From Skermania sp. ID1734 (lineage in GTDB: Bacteria > Actinomycetota > Actinomycetes > Mycobacteriales > Mycobacteriaceae): a stretch of DNA of 64,000 bases. The position numbers and the translations under genes were made by a program. Within the stretch, counting starts at the first letter, position 1. Every line of letters begins with the position of its first letter. The DNA lies in assembly GCF_007489285.1 (NCBI RefSeq), contig NZ_VLIY01000019.1, positions 1 through 64,000 of the forward strand, written 5' to 3'. Positions 30,232 to 38,929 of the stretch are shown here, one piece after another. Below the pieces are notes generated by a model that saw nothing but the letters and a program-made list of their open reading frames with translations, was not told the DNA's origin and did no database searches.

Positions 30232-30894
30232 GTGAATTCGATCGTGCTGCGGTGCGGCGACGTTCCCCTGCCTATCGCGCTGGCGCCGCTCATGTGCATG
30301 CCGGCCGAAGCGATTCCGACCGACGCCGACCTGGAAGACGTTTGGCCGCAACTGTCTACCCAGACCGAACAGCGACTGATCGTCGTGGGCAGCGATGCCG
30401 CGTTCGCCGCTGTGCTGACCCGCTTGCTGCGCACCGAGCGACTGCAGATAGCCCTCGCGCTCGTCCCGGACGAGGACTCCATCGCGGCGAAGGTGTACAG
30501 AATCGGCACCGGCGCGGCCGCCGCGACTCGCGCGCTGCAGGGAAAACCCAAGGAGCATCCGCTGATTCGCGACGACACCGGCGTGGCGCTCGTCGGTACG
30601 GCGACGATCACCGGACCGCAAGGCGGCGCCGTCGAGGGCGAGGCGTACGTCGACGACACCAAACTGTTCACCGGCACCGTTGCCGCCCTGCATGTTTCGC
30701 CGTGCGCGGACATGCCAGGCGTGCGCGCGCGCGTCGAGCGCGGGCCATTGCGCCGCGGGCGCTGGGTGAGCGGACGGGCGGTCCAGTTGGGTAGCAGCGC
30801 CGCCGTCGTTGAACGCGACGGCATACCCAGCGAGCGACCGGTGCGCAGGTCGGCGTTCTACCGCCACCACGAACCGTGGCTGCTCGTGCGTTGA
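30232..30894 (+). CDS. Conserved protein (Rv0358-like)
   Basis: The product is about 220 residues from a GTG at 30232 that follows a clear gaaggag site. An upstream GTG at 30163 would give 243. It is soluble, with the segment RLIVVGSDAAFAAVLTRLLR suggesting a Rossmann-like or nucleotide-binding strand-helix unit, but no catalytic motif is evident. The position between purA and a site-2 protease gene matches Rv0358 of M. tuberculosis, whose function is not known. It overlaps the following protease gene, so the two are probably co-transcribed. Confidence 0.8.
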   Translation: MNSIVLRCGDVPLPIALAPLMCMPAEAIPTDADLEDVWPQLSTQTEQRLIVVGSDAAFAAVLTRLLRTERLQIALALVPDEDSIAAKVYRIGTGAAAATRALQGKPKEHPLIRDDTGVALVGTATITGPQGGAVEGEAYVDDTKLFTGTVAALHVSPCADMPGVRARVERGPLRRGRWVSGRAVQLGSSAAVVERDGIPSERPVRRSAFYRHHEPWLLVR

Positions 30895-31637
30895 TACGGC
30901 CGAGCCCGGTCTTTCTCGGAGTCCTCGTGCTCGCGGTCGCCGGCGGCGTGATCGCCTGGCGCAGCGACGTCGGGTCCACTGCGGCACGGATCGGCGTGGT
31001 GCTGCTCGTGGTGTTCGGTTGGATTGTCACGGTCTGCCTGCACGAGTTCGCCCACGCGTATCTGGCCTGGCGGGCCGGCGATCAAGACGTGCAGGTGCGT
31101 GGCTACCTGACGCTCAACCCGCTGCGGTACAGCCATCCCCTGCTGTCGATCGTGCTGCCCGTGGCCTTCATCGCGCTCGGTGGGATCGGCCTGCCCGGCG
31201 GTGCCGTGTATGTGCACTCGGACCGGTTCAGCCCGCGGGTGCAGCGGCTGATCAGTCTGGCCGGGCCGGCGGTGAACGCGCTCGCCGCAGTCGTCTTGCT
31301 GGGCGCCGCGGCGACCGTGGGTAGTTCGACGTCGCACCCGGCGTTCTGGTTCGGCGTGAGCTTCCTCGGTTTCCTGCAGGTGACGGCGACCATCCTCAAC
31401 CTGCTCCCGGTTCCGGGACTCGACGGCTACACCGCGTTGGAGCCGTCGCTGGACCCGAAGCTGAAGCGCTCGCTGGATCAGTACAAGGGCATCGGCCTGC
31501 TCGCGGTGATGGCGCTGTTGTTCGTGCCGAGAATCAACGCCGCATTTTTCAGTGCGATTTTTTGGCTGTTCGGGCTCTCCGGCGTCCCGGTGTGGTGGCT
31601 GATCTACGGCGCCGACATGGTCCGGATCGGCCACTAG
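30876..31637 (+). CDS. Site-2 protease family (M50) membrane metalloprotease
   Basis: The 253-residue membrane protein has the zinc-binding HEFAHA at about residues 53-58 and the second metal motif LNLLPVPGLDGY (the LDG block) near residue 180. It has about six hydrophobic segments. M50 proteases cut substrates within the membrane. It overlaps the preceding Rv0358-like gene and corresponds to Rv0359. A TTG at 30891 overlapping the upstream stop is an alternative start. Confidence 0.9.
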   Translation: MAARALIRPSPVFLGVLVLAVAGGVIAWRSDVGSTAARIGVVLLVVFGWIVTVCLHEFAHAYLAWRAGDQDVQVRGYLTLNPLRYSHPLLSIVLPVAFIALGGIGLPGGAVYVHSDRFSPRVQRLISLAGPAVNALAAVVLLGAAATVGSSTSHPAFWFGVSFLGFLQVTATILNLLPVPGLDGYTALEPSLDPKLKRSLDQYKGIGLLAVMALLFVPRINAAFFSAIFWLFGLSGVPVWWLIYGADMVRIGH

Positions 31638-31728
31638 CCATAAGTGTGCGACCAGTCACTGTTGCGGAATAAATATCGCGTCACGATGTATTCTATTAGT
31701 ACAGGGCACTAACGGAAAGGTGGCAGCA

Positions 31729-31950
31729 ATGAGCGCAGTCGACGTTGTGACAATCATCCTCGTGGCAGGTTTGGCAATCGTGACCGTCGCAATGGCGTTC
31801 CTTGGACTCCTCGGCCTCATGGGCACAACTCGGATCGAGCGCTGCCCGGACTGTGACCATCTCGCTTTCAGGCACGCCGACAACACCTCCTCTTGCCTGG
31901 TCTGCAGCCATCCGCGGGTCGTGCATCCGTTCCACCCGAGCGCGGCATAG
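31729..31950 (+). CDS. Small membrane protein with CxxC zinc-ribbon
   Basis: The 73-residue product has one N-terminal helix (VVTIILVAGLAIVTVAMAFL), then a short domain with two Cys pairs, CPDC and CLVC, separated by 16 residues, with adjacent His residues. This would suit a zinc ribbon facing the cytoplasm. A ggaaagg site eight bases before ATG 31729 supports the start; GTG 31720 is possible. A likely promoter lies in the AT-rich stretch 31665-31700. Function unknown. Confidence 0.65.
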   Translation: MSAVDVVTIILVAGLAIVTVAMAFLGLLGLMGTTRIERCPDCDHLAFRHADNTSSCLVCSHPRVVHPFHPSAA

Positions 31951-31988
31951 CGGCGACCGTCGCCGCGACGGGGCGATATCGTGGCGCC

Positions 31989-32393
31989 GTGGGACTTTCG
32001 GACGGCTCGTATGCGCAGCTACTCAGGCTGCGCACCGGGTTACGCCGTTTCGAGCGGTGGAGCGCGCAGCAAGCACAAGCCGCGGGCCTCACCGCGACCC
32101 AGCATCAGTTGTTGTTGGCCATCCGCGGTCACAGTGATCCCCGGGGGCCCACTATCAGCGACATCGCCGATTACCTACTGCTGCAACACCACAGCGCCGT
32201 CGGGCTCATCGACCGGGCCGAAGCCGCCGGGCTCGTGCACCGGGCCCGCACCGACACCGACCAGCGGGTGGTGCGGCTTCGGCTGTCCGAACTCGGCGCG
32301 CAGTGTCTGGAAGGGCTCACGGCGTTGCATGTCGAAGAACTGCGCCGGCTGGGCCCACAGCTCACCGCGCTGTGGCCACCCGCCGACGATTAG
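31989..32393 (+). CDS. MarR family transcriptional regulator
   Basis: The 134-residue product has the winged-helix pattern LTATQHQLLLAI, TISDIADYLLLQHHSAVGLI (recognition helix) and the wing RARTDTDQRVVRLRLS. The start is GTG at 31989. Its stop abuts the stop of the convergent FUSC-family gene with no gap. It may regulate that exporter, but convergent orientation makes this weak. Confidence 0.88.
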   Translation: MGLSDGSYAQLLRLRTGLRRFERWSAQQAQAAGLTATQHQLLLAIRGHSDPRGPTISDIADYLLLQHHSAVGLIDRAEAAGLVHRARTDTDQRVVRLRLSELGAQCLEGLTALHVEELRRLGPQLTALWPPADD

Positions 32394-33542
32394 CTACTGA
32401 TCGGCCGGCGGGATCGCCGGATGCGGAACGGTGGGCGGCAGCAGCGCCATCGCGGAAGTTCGTTTGAGACCCGCAACTTGCATCAAGTCCACGGTGGCCG
32501 AGCGGATTTGCGCGAAAACCACATGAGCCGACAGCCCGGCGTCGGCGACCAGTTCCGGACGCGCACCGTAGGCAACCTCCCGCAGCACGCGCGCGGCCTC
32601 AGCCTGGTCGGGCATCTGCCCGGGGTCCGCCATGACCATTCGCCGCAGCACATCGGCGGCCTGGGACAGCTTCTCCACTTCGTCGATCAATCGCGGGTCG
32701 AGGATTTCGTCGTCACGCACCAGTGTCAGCGCCCGTCGCAACAGGACGCGAACGTTGCGCACGGCGTTGTCGAGCGGATCGGCGATCTGAGTGAGGCGCT
32801 CGAGTCGGTTGCGGCTGCTCCAGTACATCGGCGAGATCACGCTGATCTCGCGTCCGCCCTTGAGGAACGTTCGCATGGCGTCGAGTTGCGCCTGCGTCGC
32901 CCGGGCCCGGCGCAGCGCGACGACGATCTCGTCGGCATTCTGCTCGAGCAGCCCGTCGGCACACTGGGCCAGCGCCGAACTCATGACGCCGAGAATGCTG
33001 GCGGCTTCGCGCCGTGCCCGGCGCACCGGGTGAGTGGGCAGCAGCGCCACCACGGCGATGCCCACCAGACCACCGATCAGCGCGTCGGTCATCCGGTCGA
33101 ACCCGCCGCGGTTCCCTGGTGGAATGAGCGTGGCCACCAGAACTGCCGAGCCGGCCGCCTGGGTGGCGATCACCGGGCCGCCGTCGAGCAGCACGGCGGT
33201 GCTCATCGCGAGCGCGACCACGAGAATGATCTGCCACACGCCGGTGCCGACAGCGGAGATGAACAGGTCACCGACGCCGATCCCGACCGCGACGCCCACC
33301 ACCAACTCCACCGAGCGCCGCAGCCGCGCACCCAACGACACACCCAGCGACACGACCGCGGCGATCGGCGCAAAGAACGGGCGCGGGTGGTTGGCCAGAT
33401 CGTGCGCTATCCACCACGCGAGTCCCGCGGCGAGCGAGCACTGCAGGATCGGCGCCGCCGAGCGTTCCACCCGACGCAGCGACGTTCGCAGTCGCGCTTT
33501 GCCCCGCAGGCTCGCCGGGACGAATTGGCCGATCGCGGCCAA
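32394..33542 (-). CDS. FUSC / aromatic-acid-exporter-like membrane protein
   Basis: The product has about 382 residues from a TTG at 33542, one base past the upstream stop. The N-terminal half has about six membrane helices (for example FFAPIAAVVSLGVSLGARL, QIILVVALAMSTAVLLDG, and ALIGGLVGIAVVALL), with the FUSC-like R-R-S-x-E-L-V-V-G-V segment. The C-terminal half is a soluble helical region. The family exports aromatic acids or amphiphiles. The frame is open upstream to 33776, but that part overlaps the DUF3151 gene and is not expected to be translated. Confidence 0.82.
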   Translation of the reverse strand: MAAIGQFVPASLRGKARLRTSLRRVERSAAPILQCSLAAGLAWWIAHDLANHPRPFFAPIAAVVSLGVSLGARLRRSVELVVGVAVGIGVGDLFISAVGTGVWQIILVVALAMSTAVLLDGGPVIATQAAGSAVLVATLIPPGNRGGFDRMTDALIGGLVGIAVVALLPTHPVRRARREAASILGVMSSALAQCADGLLEQNADEIVVALRRARATQAQLDAMRTFLKGGREISVISPMYWSSRNRLERLTQIADPLDNAVRNVRVLLRRALTLVRDDEILDPRLIDEVEKLSQAADVLRRMVMADPGQMPDQAEAARVLREVAYGARPELVADAGLSAHVVFAQIRSATVDLMQVAGLKRTSAMALLPPTVPHPAIPPADQ

Positions 33543-33543
33543 A

Positions 33544-33963
33544 CTATTCGATACCGAGCGCTTCCGCGGCACGAGGGTCGCAGTCCTCCAGCAGATCCAG
33601 GCAACGGGCGTGTTCGTCGGTTTCGCCGATACGTTGGGCCGCGACAGCGAGTGCCGCAACGCAGCGGAGGAAACCGCGGTTGGGCTCGTGGCTGTAGGGA
33701 ACCGGGCCGAAGCCCTTCCACCCGTTTCGGCGCAGCTGATCCAGGCCACGGTGATAGCCGGTGCGGGCGTAGGCATACGCGGTGATGGTCTGGTCGGCTT
33801 TCAGCGCGGCCTCGGCCAGGTACGCCCAGGCGATGGACGCGGTCGGATGATCGGCGGCGACCTGCGCCGGGTCGGTGCCGTTGAGGAGCGCTACCTCCGC
33901 ATCATCGTGGTCGTCTGGCAGCAAGATTGGCTGGGGTCCGAGCAGATCACCGAAGGACGTCAT
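33544..33963 (-). CDS. DUF3151 family protein (Rv0360c-like)
   Basis: The 139-residue soluble helical protein has family blocks LLPDDHDDAEVAL, TASIAWAYLAEAAL, and ARTGYHRGLDQLRRNGWKG, typical of DUF3151. In M. tuberculosis the equivalent Rv0360c lies next to Rv0361, as here. Function unknown. The FUSC-like gene follows immediately on the same strand, suggesting one transcript. Confidence 0.9.
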   Translation of the reverse strand: MTSFGDLLGPQPILLPDDHDDAEVALLNGTDPAQVAADHPTASIAWAYLAEAALKADQTITAYAYARTGYHRGLDQLRRNGWKGFGPVPYSHEPNRGFLRCVAALAVAAQRIGETDEHARCLDLLEDCDPRAAEALGIE

Positions 33964-34046
33964 GGGCTACATTGTGCCCGCGGCCGCATCTGCTCGATAC
34001 GCTGTGCCTTGCGGATAGCCGCGGTTGGAAAGGTGAGGGGTAACTT

Positions 34047-34583
34047 GTGACGGATCCAGGCAAGCCGGAAGAGTCGCGCGAACCACTCCCCCCGCCGATG
34101 GCGATGCCGCAGCGAGTCGACCCCGTCGAGCCACCGAAGGTGCGCAAGAAGCGCGGTAAGTGGCTGGCCGCGGCCGCCGCAGCCATCGTGGTCATTTGTG
34201 GTGCTGGCGCGGCAATCGGATATGCCATCCAGCAGCACAACGCGGCGAATGCACCCGAAAAGCAGATTCGCGCGCAGATCGAGGTCTTCGCGGAAGCGTT
34301 GAGCAGCGGGAACATTCAGCAGCTGCGGCAGAATTCGTGCGGCCCGCTCGCGGACTACTACAACCACATTTCCGACGCCGACTTCGCGGCCGTGTACAAG
34401 ACCGCGGTGGCGCAGAAGAACATTCCGGTGGTCTCCAGCATCAATGCCGTGCAGGTCACCGACAAGACCGCCATCGCGCAGGTGACCGCCTACACGAAAG
34501 CGGAGCCCCAGACGAAGTCAGCACGGACGTTCAGCCTCGAGGAGACCGATCAGGGCTGGAAGGTCTGCGACCCGCCGACGTAA
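34047..34583 (+). CDS. Membrane-anchored NTF2-like conserved protein (Rv0361-like)
   Basis: The 178-residue product has a Pro-rich cytoplasmic N-terminus, one membrane helix (about residues 38-58, WLAAAAAAIVVICGAGAAIG), then an extracytoplasmic domain with Cys in NSCGPLADYY and in the terminal WKVCDPPT. It matches Rv0361 in position and in architecture, and has a paralogue at 10279-10704. The start is GTG at 34047. Its last 34 bases overlap the convergent small gene. Confidence 0.85.
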   Translation: MTDPGKPEESREPLPPPMAMPQRVDPVEPPKVRKKRGKWLAAAAAAIVVICGAGAAIGYAIQQHNAANAPEKQIRAQIEVFAEALSSGNIQQLRQNSCGPLADYYNHISDADFAAVYKTAVAQKNIPVVSSINAVQVTDKTAIAQVTAYTKAEPQTKSARTFSLEETDQGWKVCDPPT

Positions 34584-34870
34584 AGGTCTTCCTCGGCGGC
34601 GCTGCGCAAGGCCGCCACCCGATCCCGGATTCGCGCGGCGGTCTGGCGCGGCATATAGGCGGGTCCGTAGTTGCTGCGGCCGAGTCGGCGGACGCGCGAT
34701 CGACGGATTTCCCACCGTAGGGCGTCCGACACGGCTTTCGAGGCTCTGCCGGGGAATTGAAAACCCTGTTCTTCCAGAGCCTTGACGAGCTCAGCGACCG
34801 TTTGTGGCCCTTCGTCGAACAGTTGCTGAGTAAGCGCGTAGCGCAGGTTTATCCCCCGAATTGGCTGCAT
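34550..34870 (-). CDS. Small conserved protein, helical, possible winged-helix
   Basis: The 106-residue product begins IRGINLRYALTQQLFDEGPQ and continues with TVAELVKALEEQGFQFPG, SDALRWEIRRSRVRRLGRSN, which resembles an HTH-plus-wing arrangement. DNA binding is a guess from pattern. It overlaps the 3' end of the Rv0361-like gene tail to tail. In M. tuberculosis mgtE (Rv0362) follows Rv0361, and no mgtE is present here. Confidence 0.65.
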   Translation of the reverse strand: MQPIRGINLRYALTQQLFDEGPQTVAELVKALEEQGFQFPGRASKAVSDALRWEIRRSRVRRLGRSNYGPAYMPRQTAARIRDRVAALRSAAEEDLYVGGSQTFQP

Positions 34871-34949
34871 GGTTGCGAGGATGCCGGAGCCCTCCGACAG
34901 GTTTCGGGGGCCGGGTTTCTCGCGAGCGGCATCCGCCGACTGTCTCGGG

Positions 34950-35062
34950 GTACATGCGATCGCCCGCCTACGAGCAACAATCCGTCGCGCGCGATCCGCA
35001 CTACCGAGATCCCGACGCGACCGACACCACTTTGTCGCTCATAGTCGGGCGAGCGCATATAC
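34950..35062. repeat. Large imperfect inverted repeat, 31-bp arms
   Basis: The left arm (34950-34980, starting gtacatgcgatcgcccg) and the reverse complement of the right arm (35032-35062, starting gtatatgcgctcgcccg) agree at about 26 of 31 positions, with a 51-base spacer. It lies just past the fba stop and upstream of the small gene at 34550-34870. It may be a terminator for fba or the remnant of an inverted duplication. Confidence 0.6.
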
Positions 35063-35094
35063 CCCTGGGACCGCGGCCGCGGACCGCCGAACCC

Positions 35095-36135
35095 TTACTT
35101 CCCGGTCAGCGACTTCCCCGCCGACTTCAGGTCGTTGCACGCCTCGACCACGCGTTCGGACATCGACGCCTCGGCCTTCTTCAAGTAGCTGCGCGGGTCA
35201 TAGACCTTCTTGTTGCCCACCTCGCCGTCGATCTTCAGCACGCCGTCGTAGTTTGCGAACATGTGCCCGGCAATCGGCCGGGTGAACGCGTACTGGGTGT
35301 CGGTGTCGACGTTCATCTTCACCACGCCGTACTTCAACGAGTCATCGATCTCGCTCTTCAGCGACCCCGACCCACCGTGGAACACGAAATCGAAAGGCTT
35401 TGCATCCGAAGGCAAGCCGAGACGCTCCGCCGCCACCCGCTGCCCCTCGGCGAGCACCTCCGGGCGCAACTTCACGTTGCCCGGCTTGTACACGCCGTGC
35501 ACATTGCCGAAGGTCGCCGCGAGCAGGTACTGCGCACCCTGGTCGCTGGCGCCGAGCGCATCGATAGTCTTCGCAAAGTCCTGCGGCGAGGTGTACAGCT
35601 TCTCGTTGATCTCGGCCTCGACACCGTCTTCTTCACCGCCGACGACACCGATCTCGATCTCGAGAATGATCTTCGCGGCGGCAGCCTTTTCCAGGAGGTC
35701 CTTGGCGATGACCAGGTTCTCGTCGATCGGCACCGCGGAGCCGTCCCACATGTGCGACTGGAACAGCGGGTTGTTGCCGGCGTTCACCCGCTCCTGCGAC
35801 AACGCGATCAGCGGACGGACGTACGTATCGAGCTTGTCCTTGGGGCAGTGGTCGGTGTGCAGCGCGATGGTCACGTCGTACTTTGCGGCCACCACGTGCG
35901 CGAACTCGGCCAACGCCACCGCGCCGGTGACCATGTCCTTGACTCCGAGGCCGGAACCGAACTCGGCGCCACCGGTGGAGAACTGAATGATGCCGTCACT
36001 GCCAGCGTCGGCAAAGCCCTTGATGGCGGCGTTGATGGTTTCCGACGACGTGCAGTTGATCGCCGGGAACGCGTAGGACCCCGCTTTGGCCTTGTCGAGC
36101 ATCTCGGCGTAGATCTCGGGGGTTGCGATGGGCAC
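35095..36135 (-). CDS. fba: Fructose-bisphosphate aldolase, class II
   Basis: The 346-residue product is a class II, zinc-dependent aldolase for fructose-1,6-bisphosphate in glycolysis and gluconeogenesis. Visible residues include IALHTDHCP (catalytic Asp and zinc His), EIEIGVVGGEEDGVE, FGNVHGVY (zinc His) and FHGGSGS (zinc His and phosphate loop). The GTG start is preceded by a ggagg site. It corresponds to Rv0363c. Confidence 0.97.
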   Translation of the reverse strand: MPIATPEIYAEMLDKAKAGSYAFPAINCTSSETINAAIKGFADAGSDGIIQFSTGGAEFGSGLGVKDMVTGAVALAEFAHVVAAKYDVTIALHTDHCPKDKLDTYVRPLIALSQERVNAGNNPLFQSHMWDGSAVPIDENLVIAKDLLEKAAAAKIILEIEIGVVGGEEDGVEAEINEKLYTSPQDFAKTIDALGASDQGAQYLLAATFGNVHGVYKPGNVKLRPEVLAEGQRVAAERLGLPSDAKPFDFVFHGGSGSLKSEIDDSLKYGVVKMNVDTDTQYAFTRPIAGHMFANYDGVLKIDGEVGNKKVYDPRSYLKKAEASMSERVVEACNDLKSAGKSLTGK

Positions 36136-36227
36136 GGCGGCAGACCTCCATGATTCAGACGTTTATTGCCAATACCCTAGGCCAGCGTGATTTCGCGGCG
36201 TCAGAAGATAGGCCCAATCGCGCGCCG

Positions 36228-36872
36228 CTACGACGCCAAAGCGGTGATGACCACCAGATTGTCGTAGGTGTCGTGTCCCTGCGGGGTGGTGTCACACGTT
36301 TCCAGGATCAGCCGACCCGGCACGTTCTTCAGCAGGTCCGTGCGCGACGCCAACTGCGCCTTGGGCACCCGAAGCACCTGCGTCACCGTGTAATTCAAGA
36401 CGCCGTTGGCGGTGCCCACCGTGACCGTGTTGCCCGGCCGCACCTTCTCCAGCCGCGAGAACGGCACGAAAACACCGGATGCGTCGACGTAGTTGTGGCC
36501 GACGATGAACGACGTGCCCGCTGAATCGGTGCCGGGCTGGTTGCTGTCCTTGCGAAACACCGGCCGGTTGTCGACGGGAACCACCTTGCCGTCGATGGCC
36601 TTGATGCCGTGCGGATTCATCATCGTCTTGTCGAGAATCCCCGGTTCGATGGAGATCCAGATCGGGTCGGCCTGCGGAATCCGGTCGCTGAGGACGGCCG
36701 GGTGTGGCGGGTCGAGCACCTGCGAGGCCGCCTGTTGAGTTGTTGGGTGCTGGACCGGCGAAACGGTGGGGGCGCCGCCGTTGTCGGTGCTCGCACTCCG
36801 AGCTCCAACCAACAGCGCCGCCCCCACCAGGATTGCCGCAGTCGCCCCGAGGGGTCTAATCACGCGGCGCAC
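36228..36872 (-). CDS. Class E/F-type sortase
   Basis: The 214-residue product has an N-terminal signal-anchor (residues 9-24), a low-complexity linker, and a sortase domain. The catalytic His is about residue 126 (FIVGHNYVDASGVF) and the Cys about residue 193 (LILETCDTT). The Arg that normally follows in YRDNxVV-like sequence is replaced; here it reads TYDNLVVITA with no Arg or Lys after Cys193. Its start overlaps the end of the upstream surface-protein gene by 17 bases, so that protein is the likely partner. Confidence 0.85.
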   Translation of the reverse strand: MRRVIRPLGATAAILVGAALLVGARSASTDNGGAPTVSPVQHPTTQQAASQVLDPPHPAVLSDRIPQADPIWISIEPGILDKTMMNPHGIKAIDGKVVPVDNRPVFRKDSNQPGTDSAGTSFIVGHNYVDASGVFVPFSRLEKVRPGNTVTVGTANGVLNYTVTQVLRVPKAQLASRTDLLKNVPGRLILETCDTTPQGHDTYDNLVVITALAS

Positions 36873-37971
36873 CGAACCAACGACGCACCTTCTCCCGCAC
36901 TACGAAACCGGCGTCGTACAGCTTCTCGCGCGCCACATAGCCGGCGTCGTACAGCCGGTCGGCGACATCAGTGGTCCACGACGGATCCGCCGAACTGTCC
37001 TCGCCCGCAGTGTCCGACGAACCGGCCACCGACGAACCCGCGCCCACACGTGCCTTGGTACGGCGACGCATGGCGAGCAGCAACAGTCCGCCCAGGATCA
37101 GGACCAGACCGAGGCCGTTCATCACCCAGTGCACGATCGTGTTGGCGCCATTCAGGATCGTCTGACCCGGGTTGCGACCGGTGACGACGCCGGCACCCGG
37201 CGTGTTGGCCGCACCGGCACCTGCACAGGTTGGCGCACCACCCGGTCCGCTGGCGGGAGCCCCGCCCGCGCCCGGTGCCATGTTTTCCGTGCACGGCGCG
37301 CAGCCGGGACCGCTACCGGGAGCAGCACCGCCGCCACCCGGCGTCATGCCGGTGCACGGCGCACTAGCCGGCGAGGCTCCCAGTCCACCCGGCGCGGCAC
37401 CGCCACCACCGGGGGCTGCTCCACCACCGCCGACCGGCGGGACAATTGGCGGCGGCGCGGCCGCGGGCGGGGGCGGAAGCAGCGGCAGCGCCGCGGGAAC
37501 GCCCGGCGGGATGGCCATACCGGAGAGCTGGCAGTTACCCACCGCGGTCACCTGCTGGTCGGCCGCGAGCTTGGTGTTGGTGGCCGCGGTGTCGGCAGCC
37601 TGCGACGCCTGCTGGGTCTGCACGGCCGCGGCCGCCTTGGCCTGCAGGTCGCGCTGGACGTCCAAAGCCGCACCCGAGTTGACGGCTGCCTGGTACGCGG
37701 CCTGCGCGTCGTTCGCGGCCTTCGTGTCCGCGGCAAGTTTGGCGTCGGCAGCGTTCTTGGCGTCATTCGCGGCCTGGGCCTGGTTGGCGGCCTGCTCGGC
37801 GGCGCCACAGGCATAGGTCTTGGGCGGCGGTGGCGGGGGCGGCGCCGGTGTGCCTGTGACATCACCGGAGGCAAATGCGACGCCGCCGCCCAGCACGACG
37901 GAGGCGGCAAGCATGACCGCCACCGTGCACTGGCGAGCCAACGCCCGGGGACGCTGATCGATGCTGGTCAT
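36856..37971 (-). CDS. Ala- and Pro/Gly-rich surface protein with membrane anchor, sortase-linked
   Basis: The 371-residue product has a signal peptide (about residues 15-35), a proline run, an Ala-rich probable coiled coil (about 50-140), a Pro/Gly-rich spacer with several Cys (about 150-265), a membrane helix (VMNGLGLVLILGGLLLLAM), an RRR stop-transfer and a cytoplasmic tail of about 65 residues. The tail contains a duplicated RLYDAGYVAREK / KLYDAGFVVREK unit. There is no LPXTG; NPGQT, about ten residues before the helix, is the nearest candidate. The long tail argues against a classical sorting signal. Confidence 0.75.
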   Translation of the reverse strand: MTSIDQRPRALARQCTVAVMLAASVVLGGGVAFASGDVTGTPAPPPPPPPKTYACGAAEQAANQAQAANDAKNAADAKLAADTKAANDAQAAYQAAVNSGAALDVQRDLQAKAAAAVQTQQASQAADTAATNTKLAADQQVTAVGNCQLSGMAIPPGVPAALPLLPPPPAAAPPPIVPPVGGGGAAPGGGGAAPGGLGASPASAPCTGMTPGGGGAAPGSGPGCAPCTENMAPGAGGAPASGPGGAPTCAGAGAANTPGAGVVTGRNPGQTILNGANTIVHWVMNGLGLVLILGGLLLLAMRRRTKARVGAGSSVAGSSDTAGEDSSADPSWTTDVADRLYDAGYVAREKLYDAGFVVREKVRRWFGAPRD

Positions 37972-38197
37972 TCGGGGTTCCTTCTCGACTCGGTGTTCTC
38001 GAACTGCGGCAGCTGTTGGTCTAACTGGACAAAACTCTCGACCATGGACTCGTCAACGACACGTAGCGACTTTCGGCGTCAACAACTCCGATATGGACTC
38101 TTAATCACTTTGATACCTTCCGCCACAGCAGTTGACTGATGAAACATACGCCACACGATCGGGCGAGCCGGGTAACCGCGCCGGTACTCTGGGCGGC

Positions 38198-38908
38198 GTG
38201 ATTTCGCTGGCAGCATCCGAAGTGACCACCAACCTGGCGTTGATGCCGAAGTGGTTCGACCCCATGTACCTGTTGACCAATGGGGGCCCCTTCGCGCACG
38301 CAGTGCTGCCGGCGATCTTGGTCATCGTCTTCATCGAGACCGGGCTGCTGTTTCCGCTGCTCCCGGGCGATTCTCTGCTCTTCACGGGCGGGCTGCTGAG
38401 CGCGCAACCGCATCCGCCGGTGTCCATCTGGGTGCTGCTGCCGGCCGTGGCGATCACGGCGATCCTCGGCGATCAGTGCGCATACTGGATCGGGCGCGCC
38501 ATCGGCCCGGCGCTGTTCCAGAAGGAAGACACGCGGTTGTTCAAGAAGCACTATGTGACCGAGTCGCACGCGTTCTTCGAAAAGTACGGTCCCAAGACGA
38601 TCATCCTGGCCAGATTCGTGCCGATCGTGCGCACGTTCACGCCCGTGCTGGCCGGCGTGTCGAAGATGACCTACCCGAAGTTCCTCGGCTTCGACATCGT
38701 TGGCGGCATCCTGTGGGGTGGCGGTGTCACGCTGGCCGGCTACTTCCTCGGCAACGTCGCGTTCATCCGCAACCACGTCGAGGCGATCTTCATCCTGATC
38801 GTGCTCGTGTCGATCCTGCCCGGCATCTTCGAGATCGGTAAGCGAACGGTCGCGTCGCGCCGCGCCCCCACCGATCCGGAGCCAGTGGGCTCCGACTCCA
38901 ACGCCTGA
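38198..38908 (+). CDS. DedA family membrane protein (Rv0364-like)
   Basis: The 236-residue product carries DedA signatures: FIETGLLFPLLPGDSLLFTGG, GDQCAYWIGRAIG, FEKYGPKTIILARFVPIVRTF and VLAGVSKM. The family probably flips phospholipids or undecaprenyl-type lipids using the proton gradient; the substrate here is not known. GTG 38198 is preferred as the start because the conserved N-terminus begins just after it. It is the first of two tandem DedA genes. Confidence 0.92.
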   Translation: MISLAASEVTTNLALMPKWFDPMYLLTNGGPFAHAVLPAILVIVFIETGLLFPLLPGDSLLFTGGLLSAQPHPPVSIWVLLPAVAITAILGDQCAYWIGRAIGPALFQKEDTRLFKKHYVTESHAFFEKYGPKTIILARFVPIVRTFTPVLAGVSKMTYPKFLGFDIVGGILWGGGVTLAGYFLGNVAFIRNHVEAIFILIVLVSILPGIFEIGKRTVASRRAPTDPEPVGSDSNA

Positions 38909-38929
38909 GTCGATAAAAGCATGTGAGAT

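Noticed and set aside
33543-33776. Upstream extension of the FUSC-like gene
   Set aside because: The stretch overlaps the DUF3151 gene in another frame, and its residues look like antisense-type shadow sequence. The membrane protein family starts near the TTG at 33542.
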